Positions 1 to 7,737 of a stretch of 64,000 nucleotides of DNA are shown here, piece by piece. Position numbers and translations under genes: made by a program. The first letter of the stretch is position 1, and the number at the start of each line of letters is the position of its first letter. The notes beneath the pieces are model-generated. The model was not told where the DNA came from and made no database searches. It saw only the letters and a list, made by a program, of their open reading frames with translations. Source of the DNA: Halobacteriovoraceae bacterium (GTDB lineage Bacteria; Bdellovibrionota; Bacteriovoracia; Bacteriovoracales; Bacteriovoracaceae); contig PAMZ01000014.1 of assembly GCA_002707495.1 (NCBI GenBank), positions 62,001-126,000 of the forward strand, read 5' to 3'.

Positions 1-1
1 T

Positions 2-1264
2 TACCTTGAGGCTATGCTAGCAGAAAAGGTTGAAGGCTTAACGACAAAGGGTGATTTTAAACTGAATATAAAACTAAAGCAGCCCTACCCACAACTAATC
101 TATGCCCTTGCAATGGCGTTTACCTCTCCGATACCAAAAGAAGTCATCCTGGCCACAAACAATAGTTTAAATGAAGTGGCTATAGGAACCGGACCCTTTT
201 ATCTTAAAGAATGGAAGAAGAGTTCCATAATTACTCTTAATAAATTTAAAAATTATCATCCAGCTGTTTTCCCAGCCGAAGGTGATCGGTTTTCCTATGA
301 GAAAAAACTATTTGCAGACTCGGGAAAGGCACTTCCTTTTATAGATGAAATTAATTTTAAAATCATGAAAGAGTCTCAGACAAGGTGGCTAAACTTCTTA
401 AAAAAGAAGATTGATATTATTGTCCTAACCAAAGACCATTTTCCCTTAGCCCTCGATCCCACCGGAAACTTAAAAAGTGATTTTAAGAAAGATGGAATCG
501 AGCTTCAAATAGCTCCAACACTTACTTATTGGTGGCTAGCTATCAATATGGAAGATAATATCCTTGGAAAAAATTTAAAGCTAAGGCAGGCTATCGCCCA
601 CGCGGTAAATATTGATGATTATATTAAAACCTTTACCAATAATATCGCACTGAAAGCTAATTCTATTTTTCCTCCCGGGGTTAAGGGATATAACCCGACA
701 ACAACTCTTCCCTACGAATACAATATTGAAAAAGCTAAAAAGCTTTTAGCTGAGGCTGGGTACCCTCAAGGTAAGGGACTTCCCGAGTTTTCTTATGATG
801 TTAGGGGCTCCACAACTGTTTCACGACAGATGGGAGAATTTGTTCGAAAAGAGTTAGAAAAGATTGGGATCCAAGTAAAAGTAAATCTCAACTCATTTCC
901 GGGATTTTTAAATAAAGCTAGAACAGGACAATTGCAGCTATGGCAAGGCGGCTGGGCCATGGACTATCCCGACCCAGAGAATGTCGTCCAACTCTTAATT
1001 TCAAAAAATCACCCCCCAGGGCCGAATTCAACCTTTTACTCAAACCCAAAGGTTGACGAACTTTATAAAAAACTCTTTTTTACAAAAGACGAGGATCAGG
1101 TTCTAGAAATCACTAAAGAAGTTGAGTCAATTATTGCTAAGGACCTACCCTGGATTATGCAGTTTTATTCAAGAAACTATATTCTTCATCATAAGCATTT
1201 GAAGAACTTCAGACAGTCAGATTTAATTAACAATAATTTTAAGTACTTGAAAATTGAGCCCTAG
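2..1264 (+). CDS. ABC transporter substrate-binding protein, family 5 (partial)
   Basis: This is the C-terminal part (about 420 residues) of an extracellular solute-binding protein of the SBP_bac_5 (OppA/DppA/NikA) family, which delivers peptides or similar solutes to an ABC permease in the periplasm. The frame is open to the left edge, so the N-terminus and signal peptide are missing and the ATG at 14 is probably internal. Family hallmarks visible are LRQAIAHAVNIDDYI, the NSIFPPGVKGYNP stretch after it, and the conserved C-terminal pattern around a WQGGWAMDYPDPEN segment. The ligand cannot be told from sequence. No permease or ATPase partner is visible downstream; any would lie to the left. 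The stop codon sits inside a strong hairpin. Confidence 0.85.
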   Translation, partial: YLEAMLAEKVEGLTTKGDFKLNIKLKQPYPQLIYALAMAFTSPIPKEVILATNNSLNEVAIGTGPFYLKEWKKSSIITLNKFKNYHPAVFPAEGDRFSYEKKLFADSGKALPFIDEINFKIMKESQTRWLNFLKKKIDIIVLTKDHFPLALDPTGNLKSDFKKDGIELQIAPTLTYWWLAINMEDNILGKNLKLRQAIAHAVNIDDYIKTFTNNIALKANSIFPPGVKGYNPTTTLPYEYNIEKAKKLLAEAGYPQGKGLPEFSYDVRGSTTVSRQMGEFVRKELEKIGIQVKVNLNSFPGFLNKARTGQLQLWQGGWAMDYPDPENVVQLLISKNHPPGPNSTFYSNPKVDELYKKLFFTKDEDQVLEITKEVESIIAKDLPWIMQFYSRNYILHHKHLKNFRQSDLINNNFKYLKIEP

Positions 1265-1284
1265 GCAGCTCTTGCCTAGGGTTC
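1256..1284 (+). terminator. Hairpin over the stop codon of the binding-protein gene
   Basis: A 12-bp stem (1256-1267 with 1273-1284, one G-U pair) encloses a 5-base loop. The core CCCTAGGCA / TGCCTAGGG is perfect. It includes the TAG stop codon. The downstream T content is poor, so it may be a transcript-stabilising 3' hairpin rather than a classical terminator. Confidence 0.5.
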
Positions 1285-1293
1285 TCACCCTAT

Positions 1294-1320
1294 TAACCCA
1301 CCTTATAAGTTCGCCGATAA
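1294..1320 (+). promoter_or_regulatory. Sigma-28 (FliA)-like promoter
   Basis: TAAC at 1294-1297, exactly 15 bases, then GCCGATAA at 1313-1320. The -10 element is a full match to the flagellar sigma-28 consensus (TAAA-N15-GCCGATAA) and the -35 has one mismatch. It lies 32 bases before the ATG of the next gene, with an AAGGAAG ribosome site between. Confidence 0.55.
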
Positions 1321-1352
1321 GACTAGTGTGAAATCCTCATAAGGAAGACATA

Positions 1353-1754
1353 ATGAAATTATCCTGCATAAAAAAATTCTTAGTCCTTACCCTCATTGGC
1401 ATGAGTTTGAATACATATGCCAGAGATCATCTTATCTTTAGTGTCGCGGAGGACATTCCAATGGGATGGCAAGATGACATTAATAGAAGAAATTATTACG
1501 TCAATATGGGAAGTGAACATGGTATTAAAAAAGGTACCACACTCACCGTCTTTCGAAGGATTTCGAAACGAAACCCTTACGATAATAAAAAACGAGTTAA
1601 CTATAAAGTCCCAATCGGAACACTCGAAGTTATTCATGCAGAAGACACCTCTGCGATAGGTAACCTTAAAAAGCTATATAAGTCTGCTAAGGATCCCCTA
1701 TTTGAAATCAATAATTTTATGATAGGTGACTCTGTTGAGGTCAAAGTAAACTAA
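1353..1754 (+). CDS. Small exported protein with a FlgT C-terminal-like domain
   Basis: A 133-residue protein with a basic start and hydrophobic segment ending near NTYARD (about residues 1-24), read as a signal peptide. The mature part follows the pattern NMGSEHGIKKGTTLTVFR, then VPIGTLEVIHAEDTSAIGNL, then FMIGDSVEVKV. This G-x2-G(I/L)KKG ... G-x-LEV ... S-A-x-G ... IGDxVxV layout resembles the small beta domain at the C-terminus of the flagellar protein FlgT and similar periplasmic proteins. That assignment is inference from the pattern only. The start is supported by AAGGAAG about 8 bases upstream. The sigma-28-like promoter just upstream fits a motility-linked role, although no flagellar gene is adjacent. 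It converges on the next gene with 3 bases between. Confidence 0.7.
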   Translation: MKLSCIKKFLVLTLIGMSLNTYARDHLIFSVAEDIPMGWQDDINRRNYYVNMGSEHGIKKGTTLTVFRRISKRNPYDNKKRVNYKVPIGTLEVIHAEDTSAIGNLKKLYKSAKDPLFEINNFMIGDSVEVKVN

Positions 1755-1757
1755 TTA

Positions 1758-1976
1758 TCAACTAAGCTTTTTTGACTTTACCAACTCACCTACCAGTACT
1801 TTATCTAAAATAACAACGGATTCTAGCGCTAGAGCGTAGTCGTGGCCTTTTTCAAACTTTCCTCCCTTGACGGCAATTTGATTTATTCTTTGGCCATGAA
1901 AATATCCCTTGAAATGAAATAAATTTAAATTTTCTTTTGCTCTGAGGTATCTTGAAATAATGAGTACTTTCTTCAT
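1758..1976 (-). CDS. Hypothetical small protein
   Basis: A 72-residue protein starting MKKVLIISRYLR, with no signal peptide or membrane segment. The middle (KGYFHGQRINQIAVKGGKFEKGHDYALALESVVILDKVLVGEL) looks like a short beta-rich fold with alternating hydrophobic residues. I do not recognise the family. The start is plausible because CAAGGGT precedes the ATG directly. That site lies on the 3' arm of a small hairpin, so translation may be restrained. The ordinary amino-acid composition and the snug fit between two real genes support it being coded. Function unknown. Confidence 0.6.
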   Translation of the reverse strand: MKKVLIISRYLRAKENLNLFHFKGYFHGQRINQIAVKGGKFEKGHDYALALESVVILDKVLVGELVKSKKLS

Positions 1977-1979
1977 ACC

Positions 1980-1994
1980 CTTGCTTTATGCAAG
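1980..1994 (-). repeat. Short hairpin covering the ribosome site of the 72-aa gene
   Basis: CTTGC-TTTAT-GCAAG is a perfect 5-bp stem. Read on the minus strand, its 3' arm holds the AAGG that precedes the ATG at 1976. It could reduce ribosome access, but the stem is short and may be chance. Confidence 0.3.
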
Positions 1995-2064
1995 GTATTT
2001 CTTTATAAATGATCCTAGTTTGCCGAAAATACTAATATAATTTAAAGCTAAAAGAATATTTGTC

Positions 2065-3879
2065 ATGAAAAAAACACTTTGCGACTTATTGATCCAAAGA
2101 TACACAGAAAAGCCAGAGGCTGGTGCCATTGGTTGGATAGAAAAGGATAATATAAAGCTTCTCTCCTTTAAGGCCTATAAGGAATCTATCGAAGCAATAT
2201 CTATCGCTCTTTTAAATCTTGGTTTAGATCTCCAAGATAAGGTAAGTCTACTCAGTAACACTCGTTATGAATGGAATCTCATCGATCTTGGTATCATGTG
2301 CGCTGGTGGTATTACCGTTCCAATCTACCCATCTTATACCAATGAAGAAGTGAGTTTTATTATTGATCACTCGGATAGTAATCTGATTTTTTTAGAGAAT
2401 GAAGAGCAACTTAAAAAAATTATTGAAGTTCAAGAAAGTCTCGTTAACCTCAAAAAGATCATTGCCATCGACGAGATTTCTACTCAGACGGTGAAAGAGT
2501 TAAGATCAGAGATAAAATTTTTTCGCTATTCAGACTTAATTGAGCAGGGAAACCAAAATAGGCTTGAAAGCCCAGATCTATTTCAAAACAATATTCAGAA
2601 TATTGATGTCAATCATATAGCAACCATTGTCTACACTTCAGGGACTACAGGTCAACCCAAGGGAGCCGTGATTAAACACAGTGCCCTCTTTCAAGTCTTA
2701 AAAAATGTAGATAAATACGCCCTAGGTGCCATTAATAGTTCGGACCGTCTTCTCACCTACCTTCCACTCTCTCACGTACTAGGAAGATTTGAATCATTCA
2801 CAACAATAGCTCTTGGTAACGAAACTATCTACGCAGAAAATATGGCAAAACTTATTGAAAATATCACACTCGTAAAACCAACAATCCTCGTTGCTGTTCC
2901 TAGAGTCCTTGAAAAAATTTATGAAAGGGCCTTGAAAATAATCTCTCAAAATCAAATAAAGAAACATACTTTTGATTGGGCCATGAAAGTTGCAAATTTG
3001 TTTTTTGAAACACTCGATGCTGACAGAATACCATCTAGTGGCCTTATCTTGCAGTACGCTCTTGCTAAAAAACTCGTTTTTTCAAAAATCTATCAAATGT
3101 TTGGAGGAAAGATTAGATATTTTATCTCTGGTGGTGCTCCCCTAGATATAGCAATTATCCACTTTTTAAGAAATGCTGGTCTCACAGTTTTGGAAGGATA
3201 TGGTTTAACTGAAACAATTGCGCCATGTACGATCAACCCCTTAAGTAAGCAAGTACCAGGCTCTGTAGGTCAACCAATAGGGGATGTCGAGATAAAATTT
3301 AGCGATGAAAATGAAATACTCATAAAATCTAAAGCTCTTTTCTCCGGATATTTTAAAGATGAGGAGGAGACAACGAGAGTCCTCGATCAGGATGGCTGGT
3401 TTTATACTGGAGATATAGGAAGGTTCGATGCTCAAGGTTTTTTGAAAATTACTGATCGGAAAAAAGATATTATCATCACAAGTGGTGGTAAAAATATTTC
3501 TCCTCAAAAAATTGAAAATATTTTAAAGCGAAGTCCTTATATAGAACAATGCCTGGTGGTAGGAGATAAACGAAAGTTTCTCACGGCTCTGATCGGGATA
3601 TCGAAATCAGCATTTCACGCTCATTTCGATGAGTTCGAAATTTCAGAGGACTGTGACTTTGTTGACCTAGCATCTCATCCTAAAATCAATGAGTTGGTTC
3701 AAATCGAAATCAAAAACTTAAACAAACAGGTGGGGTCTTTTGAAACAATCAAGAATTTTCGCATCGTCCCATTGGAAATCAGCCAAGACAATTACCTCAC
3801 ACCTTCCCTGAAGTTGAAGAAAAAATCACTCGAAGCAGACTTTAAGAATTTAATAGACGCAATGTATCAGGGTGTTTAA
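2065..3879 (+). CDS. Long-chain fatty acid-CoA ligase (AMP-forming)
   Basis: A 604-residue adenylate-forming enzyme that activates a fatty acid with ATP through an acyl-AMP to acyl-CoA. Seen in order: the AMP-binding P-loop YTSGTTGQPKGAV (about residues 191-203), YGLTET near the acyl-AMP site, the GWFYTGDIG motif, and the hinge/C-terminal TDRKKDIIITSGGKNISP. The length suits the long-chain (FadD15/FACL) branch. Substrate chain length cannot be told. No fatty acid oxidation genes are adjacent, so a role in membrane lipid recycling or in activating host-derived fatty acids is possible (inference). A TATAAT lies at 2036-2041 but has no good -35. The strong promoter of rpoZ begins directly after the stop. 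Confidence 0.92.
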   Translation: MKKTLCDLLIQRYTEKPEAGAIGWIEKDNIKLLSFKAYKESIEAISIALLNLGLDLQDKVSLLSNTRYEWNLIDLGIMCAGGITVPIYPSYTNEEVSFIIDHSDSNLIFLENEEQLKKIIEVQESLVNLKKIIAIDEISTQTVKELRSEIKFFRYSDLIEQGNQNRLESPDLFQNNIQNIDVNHIATIVYTSGTTGQPKGAVIKHSALFQVLKNVDKYALGAINSSDRLLTYLPLSHVLGRFESFTTIALGNETIYAENMAKLIENITLVKPTILVAVPRVLEKIYERALKIISQNQIKKHTFDWAMKVANLFFETLDADRIPSSGLILQYALAKKLVFSKIYQMFGGKIRYFISGGAPLDIAIIHFLRNAGLTVLEGYGLTETIAPCTINPLSKQVPGSVGQPIGDVEIKFSDENEILIKSKALFSGYFKDEEETTRVLDQDGWFYTGDIGRFDAQGFLKITDRKKDIIITSGGKNISPQKIENILKRSPYIEQCLVVGDKRKFLTALIGISKSAFHAHFDEFEISEDCDFVDLASHPKINELVQIEIKNLNKQVGSFETIKNFRIVPLEISQDNYLTPSLKLKKKSLEADFKNLIDAMYQGV

Positions 3880-3882
3880 TTT

Positions 3883-3911
3883 TTGACAATTGAGCTTCTC
3901 AAGCCTATAAA
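3883..3911 (+). promoter_or_regulatory. Sigma-70 promoter of rpoZ
   Basis: TTGACA at 3883-3888, a 17-base spacer, and TATAAA at 3906-3911: a near-consensus vegetative promoter starting 3 bases after the acyl-CoA ligase stop codon and 34 bases before the rpoZ ATG. An AGAGGT ribosome site follows. Confidence 0.8.
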
Positions 3912-3945
3912 ATGAGGTTCAAAGTTAAATTCAAGAGGTACTAGA

Positions 3946-4158
3946 ATGGCAAGAGTAACAATTGAAGATTGTCTCGAAAAAGTAGAAAACAGATACGAGT
4001 TGGTTCATCTAACTGCTAAAAGAGTGAAGCAATTAAGAGAAGGTGCTGATGCACTTGTAAAAAGTAAGAATAAAGAAATCGTTACAGCTCTTAGAGAAAT
4101 TGCAGCCGATAAGGTTAAACACGCTCCTGTAGAAGAATACGATTCAGACGAATTTTAG
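3946..4158 (+). CDS. rpoZ: DNA-directed RNA polymerase omega subunit
   Basis: A 70-residue protein with the omega pattern: [20 protein letters not shown], then [17 protein letters not shown], then [15 protein letters not shown]. Omega binds the beta' C-terminus, assists RNA polymerase assembly and forms part of a ppGpp site. The start is fixed by the AGAGGT ribosome site and by alignment with the family N-terminus. It has its own near-consensus promoter and an intrinsic terminator right after the gene, so it is probably a single-gene transcription unit. The usual gmk/spoT neighbours are absent. Confidence 0.97.
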   Translation: MARVTIEDCLEKVENRYELVHLTAKRVKQLREGADALVKSKNKEIVTALREIAADKVKHAPVEEYDSDEF

Positions 4159-4184
4159 AATATTTTATATTTATATTTTCTAAT

Positions 4185-4210
4185 AGCCTCTCTTATGGGA
4201 GGCTTTTTTT
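4185..4210 (+). terminator. Intrinsic terminator of rpoZ, overlapping the next ribosome site
   Basis: AGCCTCTC / GGGAGGCT form an 8-bp stem (one G-U) around a TTAT loop, followed by seven T. The 3' arm contains GGAGG (4198-4202), exactly 8 bases before the ATG at 4211, so the same bases serve as the Shine-Dalgarno of the downstream gene. Confidence 0.85.
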
Positions 4211-4699
4211 ATGTCAATAAGACCCGCGACTCAAGAAGATTATCAGGCCATATTAGATGTTTATAATTGGGCGGTCTCCGATACAGTTGCCACATTCGAT
4301 ACCGAAATCAAGTCACTCCCCATACACCTTAGTTTTTTTAAAGATTTTGAACTGGGCTATCCAATGCATGTTCTCACTCAAGATAAAAAAGTTATTGGTT
4401 TTGCTTTGGTCAAGGCATTTTCAGACCGTAAAGCATATGCACGTACATGTGAATTAGCCATTTATATCAAACCAGGTTTTCACCGAAAAGGATATGGAAT
4501 GACATTAATGAAATCAATTCTGGGGGCGGCTAAAGATTTCAACCAAAAAGTTATTCTCTCAAAAATAGAATCAGAAACTGTAGCAAGTCTAGAGCTTCAT
4601 CGAAAACTGGGTTTTGAAGAAGTAGGTACACTCAAACGAGTCGGCTATAAATTCGATCGCTGGCTTGATGTCACGATTATGCAGAAATTACTTTCTTAG
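4211..4699 (+). CDS. GNAT family N-acetyltransferase (phosphinothricin acetyltransferase-like)
   Basis: A 162-residue acetyltransferase. The opening SIRPATQEDYQAILDVYNWAV is the classic GNAT/Pat start. The acetyl-CoA loop is seen as GFHRKGYGMTLMKSIL (Q/R-x2-G-x-G/A pattern), followed by SKIESETVASLELHRKLGFEEVGTLKRVGYKFDRWLD, which matches the Pat subfamily end. It would transfer an acetyl group to a small amine such as an amino acid analogue; the substrate is unknown. GGAGG on the terminator arm supports the start. The 3' end overlaps the end of lon by 12 bases, tail to tail. Confidence 0.88.
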   Translation: MSIRPATQEDYQAILDVYNWAVSDTVATFDTEIKSLPIHLSFFKDFELGYPMHVLTQDKKVIGFALVKAFSDRKAYARTCELAIYIKPGFHRKGYGMTLMKSILGAAKDFNQKVILSKIESETVASLELHRKLGFEEVGTLKRVGYKFDRWLDVTIMQKLLS

Positions 4700-7207
4700 A
4701 GCTATTTTTAAAACCTCATCAAAATGTCTTACTGGATAAAATTTAAGTCCTTTCCTATGTCGTTCAGGAACTTCTTTAAGATCTTTTTCGTTTTCAAAAG
4801 GAAGAATGATATCTTTAATTCCTGCTCGTTTTGCAGCTAGGACTTTTTCTTTTATCCCACCAACTGGAAGAACTTTTCCGGTTAGACTCAACTCTCCCGT
4901 CATAGCTACATTCCCTCTCACTTTTTTATTTTTAGCAAGTGAATAGAGCGCCAAAGCCATAGTGATACCTGCACTAGGCCCATCCTTAGGAGTTGCACCT
5001 GCTGGAAGATGGAGATGGACTTCATGATTAGCCAAAAAGTCTAGGCTGTCTTCTGCAGTATTTGTTTCGTTATTTTTTGTTCTGCTACTAACTTTCTTTT
5101 TACTCTTAGCTACCGCCATTTCAACTTGAAGAAGTTTCTTTACATATGAATAAGCCAGGTTTGCTGACTCATTCATGACGTCTCCCATTTGTCCGGTAAG
5201 CTTAAACCCTTTCCCTAACACAGGTAGTGTTTCCACGAATAGAATTTCTCCACCAAATGAGGTCCAGGCAAGACCAGTTACAACACCAGGCTGTAGTGGT
5301 TTTTGAGCCACCTCTGATTGAAATCTCTTAGGACCAAGAATTTCCTCTAGGTCTTTTGGCATAGGAGAAAACTTTTTAGGCGTTTTACTGCTCACCTTTT
5401 TAAGAGCGGCTGAACGACAAAGTTTTGCAATTAATTGCTCCATTCGACGTACTCCTGCCTCTCTAGCATAGTCGTGGATCAAAGCTTTGAGAGTTGTCTT
5501 AGATAATGAAAAATCTTTGACTGTTAAACCATGGGCTTTCAATTGCTTTGGAATAACCCACTTAACGGCAATGGCGAGCTTCTCTTCCATTGTATAACCA
5601 CTAAGTTCTATCAATTCCATACGATCTAATAATGCCTCAGGAATTTCTCCCACATAATTGGCAGTCGCCACAAATAAAACTTTTGAAAGATCAAAAGGCA
5701 CATCAAGATAGTTATCAATAAAAGTTCTATTCTGTTCTGGGTCTAAGACTTCCAAGAGAGCTGAACCGGGATCACCCTGATAAGAACGCCCTAATTTATC
5801 AATTTCATCAAGCATGATGACTGGATTATTTACTTCAACTCGCTTTAAAGCTTGAATGAGCTTTCCAGGCATAGCGCCAACATAAGTCCTTCTATGCCCT
5901 TTTATCTCAGCTTCATCTCGCATTCCACCTAACGAGAAACGATAAAATTTTCTCCCGAGAGCATTCGCTATCGATTGTCCCAATGAAGTCTTTCCAACCC
6001 CAGGAGGTCCAGCCAAACATAAGATAGTTCCATCATACTCAGGCTTTAGTTGTCTCACGGCCAAAAATTCTAAAATACGTTCTTTTGCTTTTTCCAGTCC
6101 ATAATGATCTTTTTCTAGAACCTTTCTAGCCGAGTCAATATCGTTACTATCATCAGTAGATTTATTCCATGGAAGTTGAGTCATCCAATTAAGAAATGTC
6201 CTTGTGACATTATACTCTGGTGAAGAATCTGGAATTGACTCTAGCCTCTCTAGCTCTTCCAATGCAGCTTTTTCAGCCTCTTCTGGCATCTTGCATTCTT
6301 CGATAAGCTCTTTAAATTTTTTCATATCGCGAGACTTCTCATCTTCATCCATTCCAAGCTCAGAACGAATGACTTTGAGCTGCTCTCTTAAAAAGTACTC
6401 TCTTTGGTATTTATTTACTTTATCATTTACCTCATCGGTAATTTTCTTTTGAATATCAGCAACATCTTTTTCGCGTTTTAAGTAAACAAGAAGTTTTGCA
6501 AATCTCTTTTTAACGACTAAGGTTTCAAGAAAATCCTGTGCCTCCGGGACGTCTAAAGATAAAGCAAATGCAACCAAGTCCGCCAAAGAGCCAGGACTGG
6601 GAGAATTAAGCATGGCAAGTTTCATTTCCTCATTGAAATAAGGATTGATCTCACTAAGCTTTTTTACCTGGTTGATGACCGATCTTGTATAGGCATCAAG
6701 CTCTTCGTCTGACTCATGGACGTCTTCAAACACATCGGCGTTAACGACAATCAAGGGGCTTTCTTCAATAAACCGATCGATACGATATCTTTTAAGTCCA
6801 TGGACCAACAAATTTACTGACCCATCTGGAAGTTTCAACTTCTTAACGACCTTACAATAAACTCCCACTCGGTAAATATCTTTGGCGGTAAGATCATTGA
6901 CCTCTCCGCTATAGGCTTCCATCTCATACTCTTCAATATCTGCCGCAGAGGGACCTTCATCACCTTCACCATCATCAACCAAGTACTCCTGGCCTTCTTT
7001 GAATTTGACAAGATTAAGAGCTACATAACCTATTCGGCTTACCAAATCATCCAACTCTTGAGTATACTTATCCTCAGATAGAATGATAGGAGCAATCATT
7101 CCTGGGAAAATAGGGCTATTAACGATGGGTATTACAACGACTTGCTCTGGAAGTTTCTGAAGACTTTCAACTTCAGAGTTGATTTTCACGTTTTCTGTCT
7201 CGTTCAT
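4688..7207 (-). CDS. lon: ATP-dependent protease Lon
   Basis: An 839-residue LonA: N-terminal substrate domain (about 20-220), coiled linker, AAA+ module with Walker [10 protein letters not shown] and Walker [12 protein letters not shown], and a C-terminal peptidase with the catalytic dyad Ser745 (in KDGPSAG) and Lys788 (GGIKEK). It degrades misfolded and regulatory proteins in the cytoplasm. Two local oddities are an acidic insertion in the N-domain (around [18 protein letters not shown]) and a Lys/Ser/Asn-rich insertion just before the catalytic core ([16 protein letters not shown]). These make it longer than the roughly 780-residue enterobacterial form. It lies 8 bases downstream of the AMIN-like gene, so the two are probably co-transcribed. 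Confidence 0.97.
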   Translation of the reverse strand: MNETENVKINSEVESLQKLPEQVVVIPIVNSPIFPGMIAPIILSEDKYTQELDDLVSRIGYVALNLVKFKEGQEYLVDDGEGDEGPSAADIEEYEMEAYSGEVNDLTAKDIYRVGVYCKVVKKLKLPDGSVNLLVHGLKRYRIDRFIEESPLIVVNADVFEDVHESDEELDAYTRSVINQVKKLSEINPYFNEEMKLAMLNSPSPGSLADLVAFALSLDVPEAQDFLETLVVKKRFAKLLVYLKREKDVADIQKKITDEVNDKVNKYQREYFLREQLKVIRSELGMDEDEKSRDMKKFKELIEECKMPEEAEKAALEELERLESIPDSSPEYNVTRTFLNWMTQLPWNKSTDDSNDIDSARKVLEKDHYGLEKAKERILEFLAVRQLKPEYDGTILCLAGPPGVGKTSLGQSIANALGRKFYRFSLGGMRDEAEIKGHRRTYVGAMPGKLIQALKRVEVNNPVIMLDEIDKLGRSYQGDPGSALLEVLDPEQNRTFIDNYLDVPFDLSKVLFVATANYVGEIPEALLDRMELIELSGYTMEEKLAIAVKWVIPKQLKAHGLTVKDFSLSKTTLKALIHDYAREAGVRRMEQLIAKLCRSAALKKVSSKTPKKFSPMPKDLEEILGPKRFQSEVAQKPLQPGVVTGLAWTSFGGEILFVETLPVLGKGFKLTGQMGDVMNESANLAYSYVKKLLQVEMAVAKSKKKVSSRTKNNETNTAEDSLDFLANHEVHLHLPAGATPKDGPSAGITMALALYSLAKNKKVRGNVAMTGELSLTGKVLPVGGIKEKVLAAKRAGIKDIILPFENEKDLKEVPERHRKGLKFYPVRHFDEVLKIALRK

Positions 7208-7215
7208 TATTTATC

Positions 7216-7704
7216 CTATTTTTTGACATCAACTACTAAACGACCTGGATTTTCAAGGTAGAAAACATCAAAACTCACATTGTCTTTAAAGAAAAGTTCG
7301 ACGGAAATATTGTCTTCATCGATCGTGAAGAAGTCGATGTTCTTGAGGTATTTTATATTCTTCAATTCACTTATGGATGTTCCTATTGAGGTATTAAAAA
7401 AATCTAAGTAAACCTTTTTTTCTTCACTTGAGATTTTACCATACACTCTTGGAGGCTTAGCACTGCTGAAATCAAAAACAACTCTTTCATAACCTCGAGA
7501 GGGAACATAAGAATTACGAATATCCTTCAACTCTTGTTGAACTGGATTAGCTTCCGAGTGGAAGACTCCTCGATCGAGAAAAACAGATCTTTTCCGATCA
7601 GAGATTTTCCAAATACGCTCTTTTAAGAGATCTTGAGCCACAGCTGAGGAAATAAAAAATAATGCTGTGAAGAAAAAGGTAAAGAATCTTGTCATAGCTA
7701 CCAT
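7216..7704 (-). CDS. Exported AMIN-like domain protein
   Basis: A 162-residue protein with an N-terminal signal peptide (hydrophobic run up to SSAVAQ). The second half has the AMIN-like layout: RVVFDFSSAKPPRVYG, KVYLDFFNTS, FDVFYLENPGRLVVDVKK. AMIN domains bind peptidoglycan and occur in PilQ and amidases, so a periplasmic cell-wall-binding role is likely (inference). An alternative start is the Met at 7695, three codons in; neither has a strong ribosome site. lon follows 8 bases later. An imperfectly placed inverted repeat (ATTTTACT 7710-7717 / AGTAAAAT 7729-7736) lies just upstream and may end the matrixin transcript. Confidence 0.75.
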   Translation of the reverse strand: MVAMTRFFTFFFTALFFISSAVAQDLLKERIWKISDRKRSVFLDRGVFHSEANPVQQELKDIRNSYVPSRGYERVVFDFSSAKPPRVYGKISSEEKKVYLDFFNTSIGTSISELKNIKYLKNIDFFTIDEDNISVELFFKDNVSFDVFYLENPGRLVVDVKK

Positions 7705-7737
7705 CCGTGATTTTACTCTTTAAATGATAGTAAAATA

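Noticed and set aside
1417..1659. 80-codon overlapping frame inside the FlgT-C-like gene
   Set aside because: It is in another frame of a gene with clear signal peptide, promoter and ribosome site.
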